This document shows, piece after piece, positions 11,201 through 22,485 of a DNA stretch of 64,000 bases (positions within the stretch are counted from its first letter, which is position 1; every line of letters begins with the position of its first letter). The notes below the pieces were generated by a model that saw nothing but the letters and a program-made list of their open reading frames with translations, had not been told where the DNA came from and searched no databases. A program made the position numbers and the translations under genes. The DNA lies in the NCBI RefSeq assembly GCF_901000735.1, contig NC_081550.1, positions 13,330,877 to 13,394,876 on the forward strand, given 5' to 3'. The stretch comes from Corylus avellana (taxonomy: Eukaryota > Streptophyta > Magnoliopsida > Fagales > Betulaceae).

Positions 11201-14200
11201 TTTTTACTCATTGTTGCGCTGTCTGAAGAACATATTTTTATACCGTACAGGAAATTGTAAAGTTATGAAGTCTTCAAGTGTCTCGGGTTTATCAACTAAA
11301 GGTGTTACGAAGGAGCCTTCACATGCAAGGCTTCCACAACCAACAATATCTAACTTGCAAAAGGTGAAGGGAGATGTTGAAGCCTGGTCACTGCATGAAG
11401 AATTCTCTGATAAACAAGTCCTTTCCCAGCTAGCAAAGAAAGATGTTTCAAAAAGTATCAAAGAAATTCGGAAGAAGTGTGACAAGCAGTTGATGAAACT
11501 CGATCAGAAGCAACAGGAAGAAAAGGATAAGATTAAGAGAACTACCGAGGAAGAAAAGGCACAGCTTGAGAAAAGGCACAGAATGGAGTCAACTATAATC
11601 TGTGCTTATTTACAAAGTAATTTTTCTATGAGAATAGATAAACTTAAGATAATGGATAACGAACATGCAAAAAGAATTGAAGAACTGGACTACCAGATGG
11701 AGATACGCCTTAAGCGTCTTGAGGAAGCACTGCTGGTTGCAAAGAAAAACGTGGTTGAGAGGAGGGACCTTTTGGTGGAAGAAGTGAAGTCCTGGGCTCA
11801 AGTTGAGCTATTAAATAAGACACCTTCAAATAAACCTGGGCATGGGGTGAAATGCTTGAAGACTTGTGACCGAATTGCAGCTCATGATGGTTCCGAGAAT
11901 GTTGCACTTGTTTCTGGTCATCTTTCAGAAGAACATTGTCCTGACAGACCTGTACAAAGCTCACCAGGCAATGGACTGGGATTTTATGGAATTTCTGAAA
12001 CTGTTCCTGACGAAGCTGTAGGATGCTGCAGTGCTGTTGAAACTCCAGCTCTCCTGTGTAGGCAGGATAGTGTGAGTGATGAATTAAATACCATGGCTCC
12101 TGAGGGTGTCTCAGTTACAGGATTTGAGAACTGCAATGGAGCTGGCAGTTCAGGTGATGATCAGGTTAACATTGACTCAGTTAATCCTTGTTCCAAAGAG
12201 CATAATGCTGATGAAGCCACGTCTAGCAATCCAGATGCAGAGGTCCCACTGAAATTGCCTGAAACTGTCAATTCCAATGATGGTCAGCAAAATGTTATCT
12301 CCGTGAATCAACCATCAGAAGAACAAAGGGCTGACCGATCCAGTGTGCCAAATAAAGGGGTCCCATTGGGAGTGCCAGAAACTGTCAGATCCAGCAATGG
12401 TCCAGAGAATCTCTCCTCTGTGAGTCCACCTTCATCTGATGAACAAATTCCTAATGGAGCCACATCAAACATGGCTGATGGAGAAGTTCAATTGGTAGTG
12501 TGTGAAGCGGCTCCTTGTAAAGTAGTGGAGGTTGATAACATCAACAATCAGAATGATAGAGCATATGCTGTGGCCTCAGATAATTTTACTGGAGTCGACC
12601 AGCAAGATGCAGCAAGTAATACCATCCATCAAAACCCTCATTCTCAGGAGCTTTTCCTGGTAAATTCACCTTCAGTGCAGCCCATGACAAACTTGGCTCA
12701 AGGTGGTCCTGTGCCATGTAATCAGGTAGTGTATGTTACTATCATAATGCACATATCAAGGAATGTAATTTTGTTCTGAGGACGGAACAATGTAATATTA
12801 TTGTAGTTTTTAAAGGGTTTCTGAACACATGTAGAGATATGTATGCTATAACATTCTTGGTTAATTGTTAATCTGATTTCATTTTGTCTATTGTCCATAT
12901 TCTCCTACAATAATATCTGTCAAAAGAATTGAAAAGAAAAGAGTCAGTTTAGCTGCCCAATTCTTACTAATGAATCCATATATGTCCAGGCACTCCAAGA
13001 TGAATGTACCCTACCATACACAGCTGCTGGGTTGCCAGTTGGGGAAGACCCAGTTACTGACATGCAGAATACTCCGCAACAAGTTGAACTTTTAGCATCC
13101 CATCAAAATGATGCTGTACTTTCCAGAATAGAGCCTGTAATGCAAATACAGTTACCATCTACTGATTCACATTCTGGCAACAGTGCTTCTGACTTACATT
13201 CAGCTGGTAGAGTTGAACATGTGCCAAGCTTTGAAGGCCATACGTCCAGCCAATTTGCTCAGATTCCCATGCAAGTGGTTGAGAACCCTGTTGAGCTTTC
13301 AGAACAAGCTGTTTTGCAACCTTCAACATCACATGTGTTGCATTTTCCCATTGATGAACCTATAGGTGGCTTGCGAACACAATTATCAGACACAAGGAGT
13401 ATGCCCATTGCCACAGAATTTAGTAATCGTCCTATACAAACTGCACCCCCTGTGGCATCCCGCATGCCTATGATTTTGTATCCTGACCCGCTTCAAAACG
13501 AGTTGGAAAGAATACGTAAAGAAACAGATCACACGATCAAAATTCATGAAGATATGGTCCGTTTCCAGTTTACTTGGTTGCTTGATGTAGTTATAATCTT
13601 TTTTCATTATCTAACAGCTAAGTTTTTCTTTTTGAGCAGAAGTTGCAGGTCAAATCTGATTGTGAGAAGGAGATTGAGGAGGTTGTTGCTCAAATTCGTA
13701 GAAAGTATGAGACTAAAATTCAGGAGATGGAAGCTGAGTTTGATATTAAGAAGAAGGAACTGGATGTAAATCATACCAAAGTGCTGATGAACAAAATCTT
13801 GGCTGACGCTTTCAGGTCTAAATGCATGGCACCTGGTTCATCAGGAAAGCAAGGTATGTTGCATCTCATTCCTTTTTAACGATTAGTGTTCATTTCATTA
13901 GTTGGCTGCTCAAATTTAGATGTTAAGATGAGTAATGTTGTTTACTTAAGCTCTGTAGTTGATGCAGAATGTATACCTTGGTCCTTAGACTTTATTTCTG
14001 TATAACTTAGGGCATGTTACAAATCATGCTTCTGCTTCATGTTTTCTAATCAATTGAAAATCTGTTTTTGTATGAAAGATATAACTTCTTGTGTAGGATG
14101 CTTCTTCACTTTTGGAATAGAGCTATCACAATGGTCGACTATATGTTGGAAACTGGTTCACTTGACATCACCGCCCACTTGTGCGCGTGAGCAGCTTTCG

Positions 14201-17200
14201 CACTTACAAAAGAGTGTCTTTTTCTTCCCCCTCTCCCTGCAGCTCCTCTTCCAAAGAAGAAAAAGCAAATAAAAAACGTAAACTAGGTTAAATACAAAAA
14301 AAAATCTATGATGATTGAGAGGAAGAAGTAGATACAATGATTAGTGGATTTCATGCATATAAAAAAACGATTCAGTAAATATGAATTTTGAATAGTAACA
14401 ATGATGTAGGACAGTCAACAAAAGTCTAAAAGCGAAGAGAAAATAGGAGAAAAAGAAGAAATAGAACCAGGAGAAGAAAGAAAAGTTAAGAGGAAGAAGA
14501 GGACGACAAAACCATGTCAATAATATTATTCATCAAAATCTGCTAATACAAATGAAAAGTAGTAACATACTTGGGCTAATGACCCGCTAAAATAACATAA
14601 AGTCCAAAAATAACTAATAAAACAAAGATGGAAAATTAATAACAAGCCCGATAATGATCTATCTCTCAATCACCCAACCACAAGATCTTGGGCTGGTGTG
14701 ATCTGTGGCACATGTATGGTGCTCCCTATCACTCTCCTGTGGTGGGAAGAGCTCGACCTCGTCGAGTTTAGCTCACGGTAGACCTGGTAGTACTATGAAA
14801 AGCATAATCATCTGCTGCAAGTTCTCCTCGGGAATCCATGAATCTAGTCGGCCCTTCCAACAGACTAGAAAATACTGAACTCCTCCATCCCTGGGAAAAA
14901 CAACCTGCTCATGTAAAAAGATATCAATACATTCTTGATGTGCTGGTGGGAGGGGTTGCTGTGTAGGATCATGCCTAGGGTAGGTGTTGGGGAAAAGGGG
15001 AGGTTATTCAAGAGGATTGTCTGGAAGAATGGTGTGGACTGGATACGCAATTAGTTCCCTTACATTGAATGTGGAGCTAATACCAGGATCAGGTGGAACA
15101 TCACTGACAAACACATTTGGTGTATCCCACTGCAACACTTTCAAAGGCCCAACACTATGAGCTTGTAGTTTTCGAACAGGTCCAAGTGGAAACTGTTCGA
15201 ATAATCTGGACCATGACATTGTTCCAAATATTGAAGTCATTGAGATGCTGACTTAAGTCGACCTCAATTTTATATTGGGTACGGCTTGCTTGAATTTGTT
15301 TTCGAGTCTCACCATGAAGATCATGACTGACAACTGTGTTGGTTGACTTAGAAACTCTACAAGTGCAAACCCACTTGAACCTGTGCATTGTCCTAAGCAT
15401 AGGAAACCTTTTGACACCTACTGACAGGATCAAAAGGTAGGTTCAGAAAAATTTACCACCTTAAAGTCGTCTGAGAGCCCAGAACTTTTATTTTGGTGGC
15501 TCTTGAGAATCCTCAGAATTCTCTTTAGGCTGTTCAGACACAAAACTTATCATACATACACTGGGTATTTCAAGACCACTTCCTTGCTGACCTCTCTGAC
15601 TCAGACACCAATTATTGGTGGTTTTTATGTGGTCGTTGAGGTCTTCCTATTGATTTTGGATGCTTTTTAATTGATCTAGCAAATATTTGCTAAAAGTTTC
15701 AAATTGGGTGGAGTCAATGACAGCTTGGGATGGCAGACTAACGGGCTTACTGAAACAAATTATTGAATATTTAATCAAGAGGTCCGATTAATCATGAGGT
15801 TGTATGAGCATGGCAAGTTTATCTCTAGTTATGAATGTAACATAGTTTTGTATTCAATTACTAAACATAGTGGATGAGGGTTGTGTTTTGTAAGAGCAAA
15901 AGTGAAAGACAAAATATAAATTAGTTATATACTTAAATACTAAACATAGTGGATTTGTGTTATGTGTTTTATACAAATGGAAAAAAAATCGTGCCTATTT
16001 GTCTCGTCTGGACTATTTGGAGGGAGAAATAATAGGAACTTTGAGGACTTGGAGAGATCATTAGAAGATATTCTTTCCACGTTTCTGCGTACTTTGTAGC
16101 TTTGGACTGCGGGATATCTTTCCCCTTTGTCGATTAGTTATGCTGATTTTTTTATTCGTTTTTATTTTTCTACTTAGGTGTTTCCTCATGTATACTTCCA
16201 GTGTACCTAAGGGCACCTTACACTTTTAATAAAGGACAAAGTTTTATTCCAAACTGAGTTGGAGGAATTTTCTTCAACGTAGTCTATATAAGTGATTATT
16301 ACTTTTAATTAAACATGATTATTACTTAAAAAAAATGGAAAAAAAGGTACAAAAATGGAAAAAGAAACGAATGAGAGTATTTGATTGGCAGGTAACCTTT
16401 TGTTTTGTTCCTCTTTCCTCGGAAAGGCAATCAAAGGTTATGGTTTATCTTTGGACAAATTTGGTGGTAAAAAGCTGGTGGAGGGTTAGCTTTCTCAGAA
16501 CTAGAGCTGTGTGTTATATTATGTATGTGCCTTTTCTCAAGTTTGGCTGTAGTGTTATTTCCTCAATGGAAGTGATCTTCATGAATATTTGTTGTGTATC
16601 CACATAATATCACTAACTGCTGAATGTATATTGAATTTACATATATTTGCTAGTTTTCCCTCATCACCCCCTATATCTCATTTTCCTCGCAGATGTGAAT
16701 TCGAGTTTCATGCAGCAGGTGGTTCAGCTATCGATGCAGCAAAATGCACAAGGGCCTTCTCTTGTTGCTGGTCCATCTTCAGCCAGCCTTTCTGCAGCTA
16801 TCCTACAGACTACCAGTGTACCTGCAGCTATCCTACAGACTACCAGTGTACCTGCAGCTAGCCCTCATATTACAAGCCCAGCTGTGCAGTCTCACCATCC
16901 TTCGGTTTACTTGAATACTCCTACAAGACCCCCCAACATCAGCTCCATCTCCCCTCCCACAGGAAATCTCCAGATTGGCAGTGAAATTCGTGCTCCAGCC
17001 CCACATCTGCAACCTTTTAGACCTGCTACATCCATGTCTACAAACAGTCTGCCTGCTCTTCCACGTCAGCAGGCACCTGGCAACACTGCTACATCCATGT
17101 CTACAAACAGTCTGCCTTCTCTTCCACGTCAGCAGGCACCTGGCAACACTGCTACAACCCGAGTAGCACCTTCATGCCTATCTTCTGGTCCTTACAATAG

Positions 17201-17354
17201 GGGCCCGAGGCTTGAAACTGTCGATGAATTTGACTGTCGATCTGGTGCAAATCCACCAAATATGCCCCGACAACTATCTGAATGCGGCACAAATAGCGTG
17301 CAGGTTAATGCTGTACGTACGGCTGACATTGTTTGTTTATCAGATGATGACTAA
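8282..17354 (+). CDS. MOM1: MOM1-like silencing protein, 3' seven exons (partial)
   Basis: Seven exons joined by GT-AG introns give one open frame of 1441 residues: 8282-9197, 9365-9594, 9705-9809, 11094-12725, 12990-13556, 13640-13853 and 16693-17354 (stop TAA). Phases agree at every junction. The first exon matches the degenerate SNF2-type helicase C-terminal part of MORPHEUS' MOLECULE 1 (DILDDFLRQRFG, GRFVFLLEFRACLPSIKLSS, FDSDWTPMN, LFRLYSSFTVEE). The fourth has CWTAASLL and HKESLALAKQHLNF, then a long charged coiled coil (codons roughly 130-260 of that exon). The sixth has the conserved coiled-coil segment SDCEKEIEEVVAQIRRKY ... VLMNKILADAFRSKC. The C-terminus is DIVCLSDDD. MOM1 acts in the nucleus and keeps transposons silent largely without changing DNA methylation. 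N-terminal exons are not in the window, so this is either the 3' half of a gene with a huge intron or a 5'-truncated copy. Confidence 0.9.
9810..11093 (+). other. MOM1-like intron, 1.28 kb, no gene seen
   Basis: The intron runs from GTTAGA after QISL to the acceptor TTCAAATTTCAG before CWTAAS. It is AT-rich. I found no transposon ends, no conserved reading frame and no RNA gene in it. Confidence 0.6.
14640..15800 (-). pseudogene. Ty3/gypsy chromovirus relic (gag piece, integrase end, chromodomain)
   Basis: Read on the minus strand, 15800-15560 resembles a Gag N-terminal piece (FETFSKYLLDQLKSIQNQ). From 15433 down to 15004 it matches the chromovirus integrase C-terminus, in two frames: HDLHGETRKQIQASRTQYK, then KLQAHSVGPLKVLQ and PPDPGISSTFNVRELIAY. 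A chromodomain-like stretch near 14900-14820 reads YFLVCWKGRLDS and WIPEENLQQ. Protease, RT and RNase H are missing, so this is an internally deleted dead copy. Its borders were not resolved. Confidence 0.7.
15990..16235 (+). pseudogene. LINE 3' terminal relic
   Basis: The translated text NRNFEDLERSLEDILSTF followed by LWTAGYLSPLSISYADFF matches the last 60 or so residues of plant L1 proteins, just like the end of the LINE at 6030-6196. A stop and a one-base shift interrupt it. The 3' end is near AATAAAGG at 16235. Confidence 0.65.
16792..16860 (+). repeat. 30-bp in-frame tandem duplication in last MOM1-like exon
   Basis: Two identical 30-bp units (16801-16830 and 16831-16860), preceded by nine bases of the same unit, encode ILQTTSVPAA twice. 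The length is a multiple of three, so the frame is kept. Confidence 0.9.
17025..17150 (+). repeat. 63-bp in-frame tandem duplication in last MOM1-like exon
   Basis: Two 63-bp units (17025-17087 and 17088-17150) encode a 21-residue Ser/Pro/Thr-rich segment starting ATSMSTNSLP. One difference between them changes Ala to Ser. The segment is probably disordered. Confidence 0.9.
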
Positions 17355-17877
17355 CCCACCCACCCATGATACATTGTAAGGTAACCTTTGTGCCCCCAAG
17401 AGGGCTTTTGACAATGGCCTAGTGACTAGTGAGAGAGAGCAGAGCTGGTGCCAGATGTTAATATTGTTGAAATTGTGTAGTAATGTAAAATCATTCTCTA
17501 TTTCTAATTGTTAAATATTCCCTTTTTTCCCCCCCACTATTGGAAATTGAGTCTTCAACTGACAACTTTGATATTCAATCTCAGAAATATGGAAATTTTT
17601 ACCCAGAAAGTTGGTACTTTTAATAATCCCGAAGGGGTGGCGCGAAGTTAATTTTTTGTTTAGTCGGGGATGATGTGATTATGTGCATGTGAGGAAGTAA
17701 TTATATGTTATGCATGACAATGACAAATTCCAATTAGCGAGTAATCGTCAGATTGTAGTAGGCGTTACCGCAAAATGAAAATGATAGTTGGTACTAATAT
17801 TATGTTTCATTTTTTTTTTTTTTCCTAATTTTTATTATGTTTTTTCTGCTAGAAAGATTTTTCTAGAATGAAGAAAG
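17355..17877 (+). other. MOM1-like 3' untranslated region and flank
   Basis: After the TAA stop the sequence is AT-rich with T-rich runs (17520-17535, 17811-17825). AATGTAAAAT near 17480 may serve as a weak polyadenylation signal. No other gene is seen before the hAT-like end at 17878. Confidence 0.5.
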
Positions 17878-18500
17878 TAGGGATGTAAAGGTGGTTACGG
17901 TCAGTGATTATTGACAAAAATCACTAACCATAACCATCTACAACATAAAAGGCGCAATTTTAAAAGGCGCGAACGCACCATCTACAACATGAAAGGCGCA
18001 AACTTTTTGGGCTTTCTCAAGATAAACATATAACTAATTTTCAGTTTTGGGCTTTTTTTGGATCACTGTATCATTTTTTTTACCCTCATTTGTTTTTGGG
18101 TGTCCTACATCTATTAAAGTAGATAGGTAATTTTAGTAACCCAAATAATTAATTAAGCTTAGGTAGCTTAGTTAGAAGGTTAATTTGGGTTTTGGGTCAC
18201 TAGCAACAACTAGAGGGGCATTTTGAGATTTGGGATTTCAGACCGGAGGTACGCTAGGGTTACCGAACGTACACTCTTGTCTGTAGTTGAGGAAGTACGC
18301 ATGGGGACCACCAGACGTACGCTGACAATAGTATGTTGTACTCTGCCAATAGTACATAGACGTACTCTACTTTGGAATACCCCCTAGGTAATACTGGAAC
18401 GTACGCTACAGCCTTATCGCTGTGTAAACAATATTGGACATACGCCCCAATAATACCTGGATGTTCGCTACTATTCAGAGAAGTTGGTAGCACCCTCTGC

Positions 18501-18508
18501 TATAAATA
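18501..18508 (+). promoter_or_regulatory. TATA box of family A LTR
   Basis: TATAAATA, preceded by CTCTGC, about 370 bp into the LTR. This is the plausible Pol II promoter of the element. Confidence 0.5.
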
Positions 18509-18933
18509 CCGCCCTACCCACCTTACTTTCACATGCTCATTTATGCCCCCAAGCTCCCTAAACTCTATGAAAGTTTTTTGTGAGATTTTGTGTGTTTAGT
18601 GGAGAAGAGAGGAGGTTCTTAAAGTTTCGCTTCAAGGAGGTAATATCCTTAAGCCTAGCTCCTTTCTTAGCTGTTATGCTATTTAATTGCTAAATCAGTT
18701 ATTGGTTTTGAGTTTCTAGCTAGGTGATGCTTTAATCTTGGCGGTTTAATAGTTTATTTTGGTTTAAGCATGGGTTAGCGTTTGATTCTTGTTGGACATA
18801 TTTCATTTTTCATAGAGGCCTTGTTTTGAGATAGGAGGTTTTAAAAATCCTTTTGGTAGCTTTAGAAGTAGTTTGGGAGGATAGGAGGATGGTTGAACCA
18901 ATTGAGGTTCTATCTGAAACTCTCTGGGCAGAT

Positions 18934-19015
18934 GTACGGCCATGAGACCGGACATACGAGCCTTCTGGGCGAACGTACGGCCATGAGACCGGACATACGA
19001 GCCTTCTAGGCGGAC
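18934..19015 (+). repeat. 41-bp tandem repeat in family A LTR
   Basis: Two nearly identical 41-bp units (18934-18974, 18975-19015) begin GTACGGCCATGAGACCGG, and a partial third unit follows. Each unit carries CATACGAG and (A/G)ACGTACGG words. Confidence 0.85.
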
Positions 19016-20338
19016 GTACGGCCACGAGCCCTAACGTATGGTCAGAAACGTTTCAGGGAATGCCACTTTGGCCAGTCGTCCAATAGCCTCTGTTTTCATG
19101 TTCTAGGTTCGTTTTAGTTGGATTTAGAACAAATGATAGGTCTTTTCTCAGTATTCGAGGTTATGGACCCTCAAGGGAATTTTACGGAGGAACCTTAGGA
19201 CTCAGGTGAGTACAAACTCACACGGATGCTTGTTGTTACTTTTCCTGCATTGCACGTTTATATATATATCAAACATGCATATTTTGCAACTGTCATAAAA
19301 TACATTTTAGAACTACTGTGAACTCTCTTTTGCGAAAACATATGTTGATTAATAAGATAATGATGAGGATTGTAAAACTATGCATGTAAAAGACTGATAA
19401 GATTAATTGCATCGTATAACATGGTACACCGGTACGTGCGGGATAACGGCTATGGGTTTACTATACATATTAACTTTATGGTCAAATGTGTGTGATGTGG
19501 GCTTTGGATCCAATGGTTTCGTGACCAAAGCGTAGCCATTCCCTAATGGATGGTCACTATAGGACGGACATCATTAGTGGTGTGGCCCGAGGTCAGACTC
19601 GGCAGTGCCACTAATGTTATGTACGGTAACATACAATATCTGGGGTACCAGTGTTGTATTACAGGTCCCTCGGGACAGTGCCAATCCTGCTGAGAATGAA
19701 TAATATTTTGGGTAGGTCATACGGTTGAACTATTACTATTACTCATGATTATAAATATATATTATATCTATATCACATCCATGATAAACTATCATAATGT
19801 TGCATATGCTTTATAAACAACTGAGTTCACTATTTAATGACCGGTATGTCATGTACATTTATACTCACTAAATCTTCAGACTTACCCTTGTATTATTCCC
19901 TTTTTTTTTTTTTTTTTTTTTTTGTTTTATCCATATGTACAACTATGCAGTTATAGATAGTTTAGCGGAAGACGGATACTGCGAAGCATTCGATTACCTT
20001 GGAGGATTCAACCCAGGAGATGCTTGAGGACTTATTGCAAGCTTTGGCGGGTATTCATGGTAACTAGTACTTTTTGAGTTATGTTGTAGACTTAGAGCTT
20101 TTATGCATGCTTGCATATTGAGGTATAGCATGAATCCCTTGTAAAGATGATGACTTGTATAGCTACTTGATGATCTTTGGTAGATACTCTGGTTGAAATG
20201 ATTAATGTTTATAGAATCTTTTTGTTTCCGCTGTTTAGTATCCTCTCTTTTCGAGGAGTAAAGGTCCCTGAGTTTTATTCGAAGTGGAATAAGGTTGGGT
20301 GATGAACCGTGTAGCTAATTAGTTTATGGTTCGTTACA

Positions 20339-20952
20339 GTTGGTATCAGAGCAGTTGCTCTTCGAACCTTAGGAATGGATCAGTTAAGTATTAGGTCTAG
20401 ATTTATTAGAGCTTTTGGCTCCGCAGACTATAGGAATTGATCTATTAGATGCTAGGGTGATCTACAAGAGCATAGGATTGATTTAATGTATACAAGGGAT
20501 ACAGAGTTTTGATACCTAATGATCTTGAGAATGTTGGACTTGTGGATCTTAGGAATTCAATATGGTATTGAAGTCAAGATTAGGATCGCTTTGATGATGC
20601 AACTTTGGAGATTAGGTTTGATCTGCACTAAGATAGCTACTTAAGGTCTTAAGCTTAGATCTACATTAAGACATTGGACAAGGTGGTAGTAGCTTAGGCC
20701 CTTAGTAAGGATAGGTTTGCGATTAGGTTTGACGTTTTGAGTGAGATGTGACTTGTCACTACACGATGGCATTAGGAGCAATGATGGAAGAGGCCATCCC
20801 ATCCTGATGAAAAGACAAGGAATGTTCTGGACGCCTCCCAAACATTGGAAACTGTGGCAAGTTTTTTGGTGGGGGTTTTGGTCAACGTATGAGGAGAAGG
20901 GATTCCAAGTGGAATCAAGGGTTGTTCTTTCAAGGAGTTTTATAAGCATCGT
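20339..20952 (+). other. Family A leader region
   Basis: This is untranslated internal sequence between the primer-binding site and the gag relic. It has no recognisable frame longer than about 100 codons that looks real. Confidence 0.4.
20341..20352 (+). other. Family A primer-binding site (initiator tRNA-Met)
   Basis: TGGTATCAGAGC lies two bases after the LTR end, complementary to the 3' end of initiator tRNA-Met. Confidence 0.85.
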
Positions 20953-22480
20953 TTCCTTGTGTTTAAGGTGAATCTAAATTTTGGAGAAGTGAGGGATTGG
21001 CTTATGAACTTAGAGGTGCTGCTCCAAGCCATGGACTACAGTAAAGAGCAAAGAGTCAAGTATGCAGCCTACAAGTTCTCTGGAGAAGCAAGGTGATGGT
21101 GGTATGCTAAGAGGAACTCGCTAGTGATGGAATTAGGAAGCGAGGATGCTATTACATGGACCCGATTCAAGGAAGAGTTCTATTGGGAATACTTGTGGAG
21201 CTTAAGGAAGAGGACACCCCAAGAGTTGCGGTCCAACAAGGAATAGAGTCGTTGGTGCCATAAGTGTGGCATGCCACATTTTGGGAAATGCAGATCAAGG
21301 AAGAATTTGTGCTATGGATGTGGCAAGGTGGGACACTTCGTTCGAAACTGCAACCAAGCCAAAAGGAATGGTACTGGTCTACTTGGAAGGAAATGATGGC
21401 AAGACATGGGATAAGCATAACCACTAGAATTGTTTAAGGCATGCGGGTTTGCTTTGTTTTGGAGTTAGGCGCTGGGTTACTAGATGAATACTCAGACATC
21501 AACCAGTTGTATTTTGTTTTGTACTTGCACTTGATTTGGGGTTTTGGACCTAAAAGTGAAACATTAACTAAGAGTTTTGTTAATGCATGAGGTTTGTTAC
21601 GCTATGTTGGTGTGTGATGATAAGATTCATGATTTTGTTAATTGCCCATTATAAGTATGTTAAGGCACGATATTCTTGAACTTGGATTCCTTTGAGATGG
21701 GGTAAACAGCGATTGGTGAATCGCTTAGGTTTGGATCATATGGGCATGGATTACACGATTTTGGGTTGCTTATTAGCTAAAAGATTCTAGAGGACATTTC
21801 TGTACTTAAATGGACTAAGGAGTTCTCGGGTACAGTTGTCTGTGGAGACAAAGGAGGTGGCTAGAGCTAATCTGAGGATTTTGATCGCAAGATCAATTAT
21901 CATCCTGGCAAGGCTAATGTAGTAGCTGATGCATTAAGTAGAAAGTCGACGGTAGAGCTTGCCGCTCTTGGAATTTCCCAACCCCAATTGGTTGTGGAAT
22001 TAGCTAGGATGGGAGTAGAAGTGGTAGATGAGGGTGTGCTTGCACGCTTGTCTAACCTGGTGGTTGGATCGGAATTGCTTGCTAGGATTAAGGTCGCTCA
22101 GTTAGAGGACCCTTAGTGCACCAAGATCAAGCAGTTGCTATGACACAAGGGTTTTGCCTTAAGGATGATAGGTTGCTCACCCATTTCAAATAAGTGTGTG
22201 TTGAGGGACGGAGGACTAAGAAAGGAGATCATGAGCAAGGCTCACCATTCTCCCTATACTCTACATCCCAGAAGTACCAAGATGTACAAGGATGAGAAGA
22301 GGGCGGAATTGGAGTTTTGTACTGATTTCCACCCATAGACGGATGGTCAGTTGGAGCGGACTAACCAAATCCTAGAGGACATGTCACGGCTTGCGCGTTG
22401 GACTTCAAGGGTAGTTGGATTCAGTACCTACCTTTGATCAAGTTAGCTACCGGTGACTATTGGAATGCTGTGAAGCACTT
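20953..22480 (+). pseudogene. Family A Ty3/gypsy gag-pol relic
   Basis: Coding text survives in pieces with many stops. Gag text is at 20965-21185 (FGEVRDWLMNLEVLLQAMDY, then WYAKRNSL). Two zinc knuckles are at 21256-21351 (CHKCGMPHFGKC and CYGCGKVGHFVRNC). The end of RNase H is at 21895-21950 (YHPGKANVVADALSRK). Pieces of integrase are at 22220-22470 (AHHSPYTLHP and DGQLERTNQILEDM). Protease and most of RT are missing. The homology stops near 22485, where family C sequence begins. This is an internally deleted dead copy. Confidence 0.8.
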
Positions 22481-22485
22481 TATGG

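Larger units (their letters stand above)
13854..16692 (+). other. MOM1-like last intron, 2.84 kb, transposon-filled
   Basis: The intron joins GKQ and DVNSSF with phase 1 on both sides (donor GTATGT, acceptor TTTTCCTCGCAG). It is the largest intron of the visible gene and contains a minus-strand chromovirus relic (about 14640-15800) and a plus-strand LINE 3' relic (about 15990-16235). The stretch 13900-14640 is AG- and AT-rich with nothing recognised. Confidence 0.75.
18132..20338 (+). repeat. Family A 5' LTR (2.2 kb)
   Basis: The start aligns with the reversed copy that begins at 46390 (TGTAGTGACCC there, TTTAGTAACCC here) and the end is CGTTACA, two bases before the primer-binding site. A TATA box (TATAAATA, 18501-18508) lies inside. 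The region 18245-18450 is rich in ACGTAC-like words. A T-run of about 22 lies near 19902-19923. Confidence 0.8.

Noticed and set aside
18810..19025. A 71-codon minus-strand frame in the family A LTR.
   Set aside because: It is produced by the 41-bp tandem repeat and is absent from the other LTR copies.
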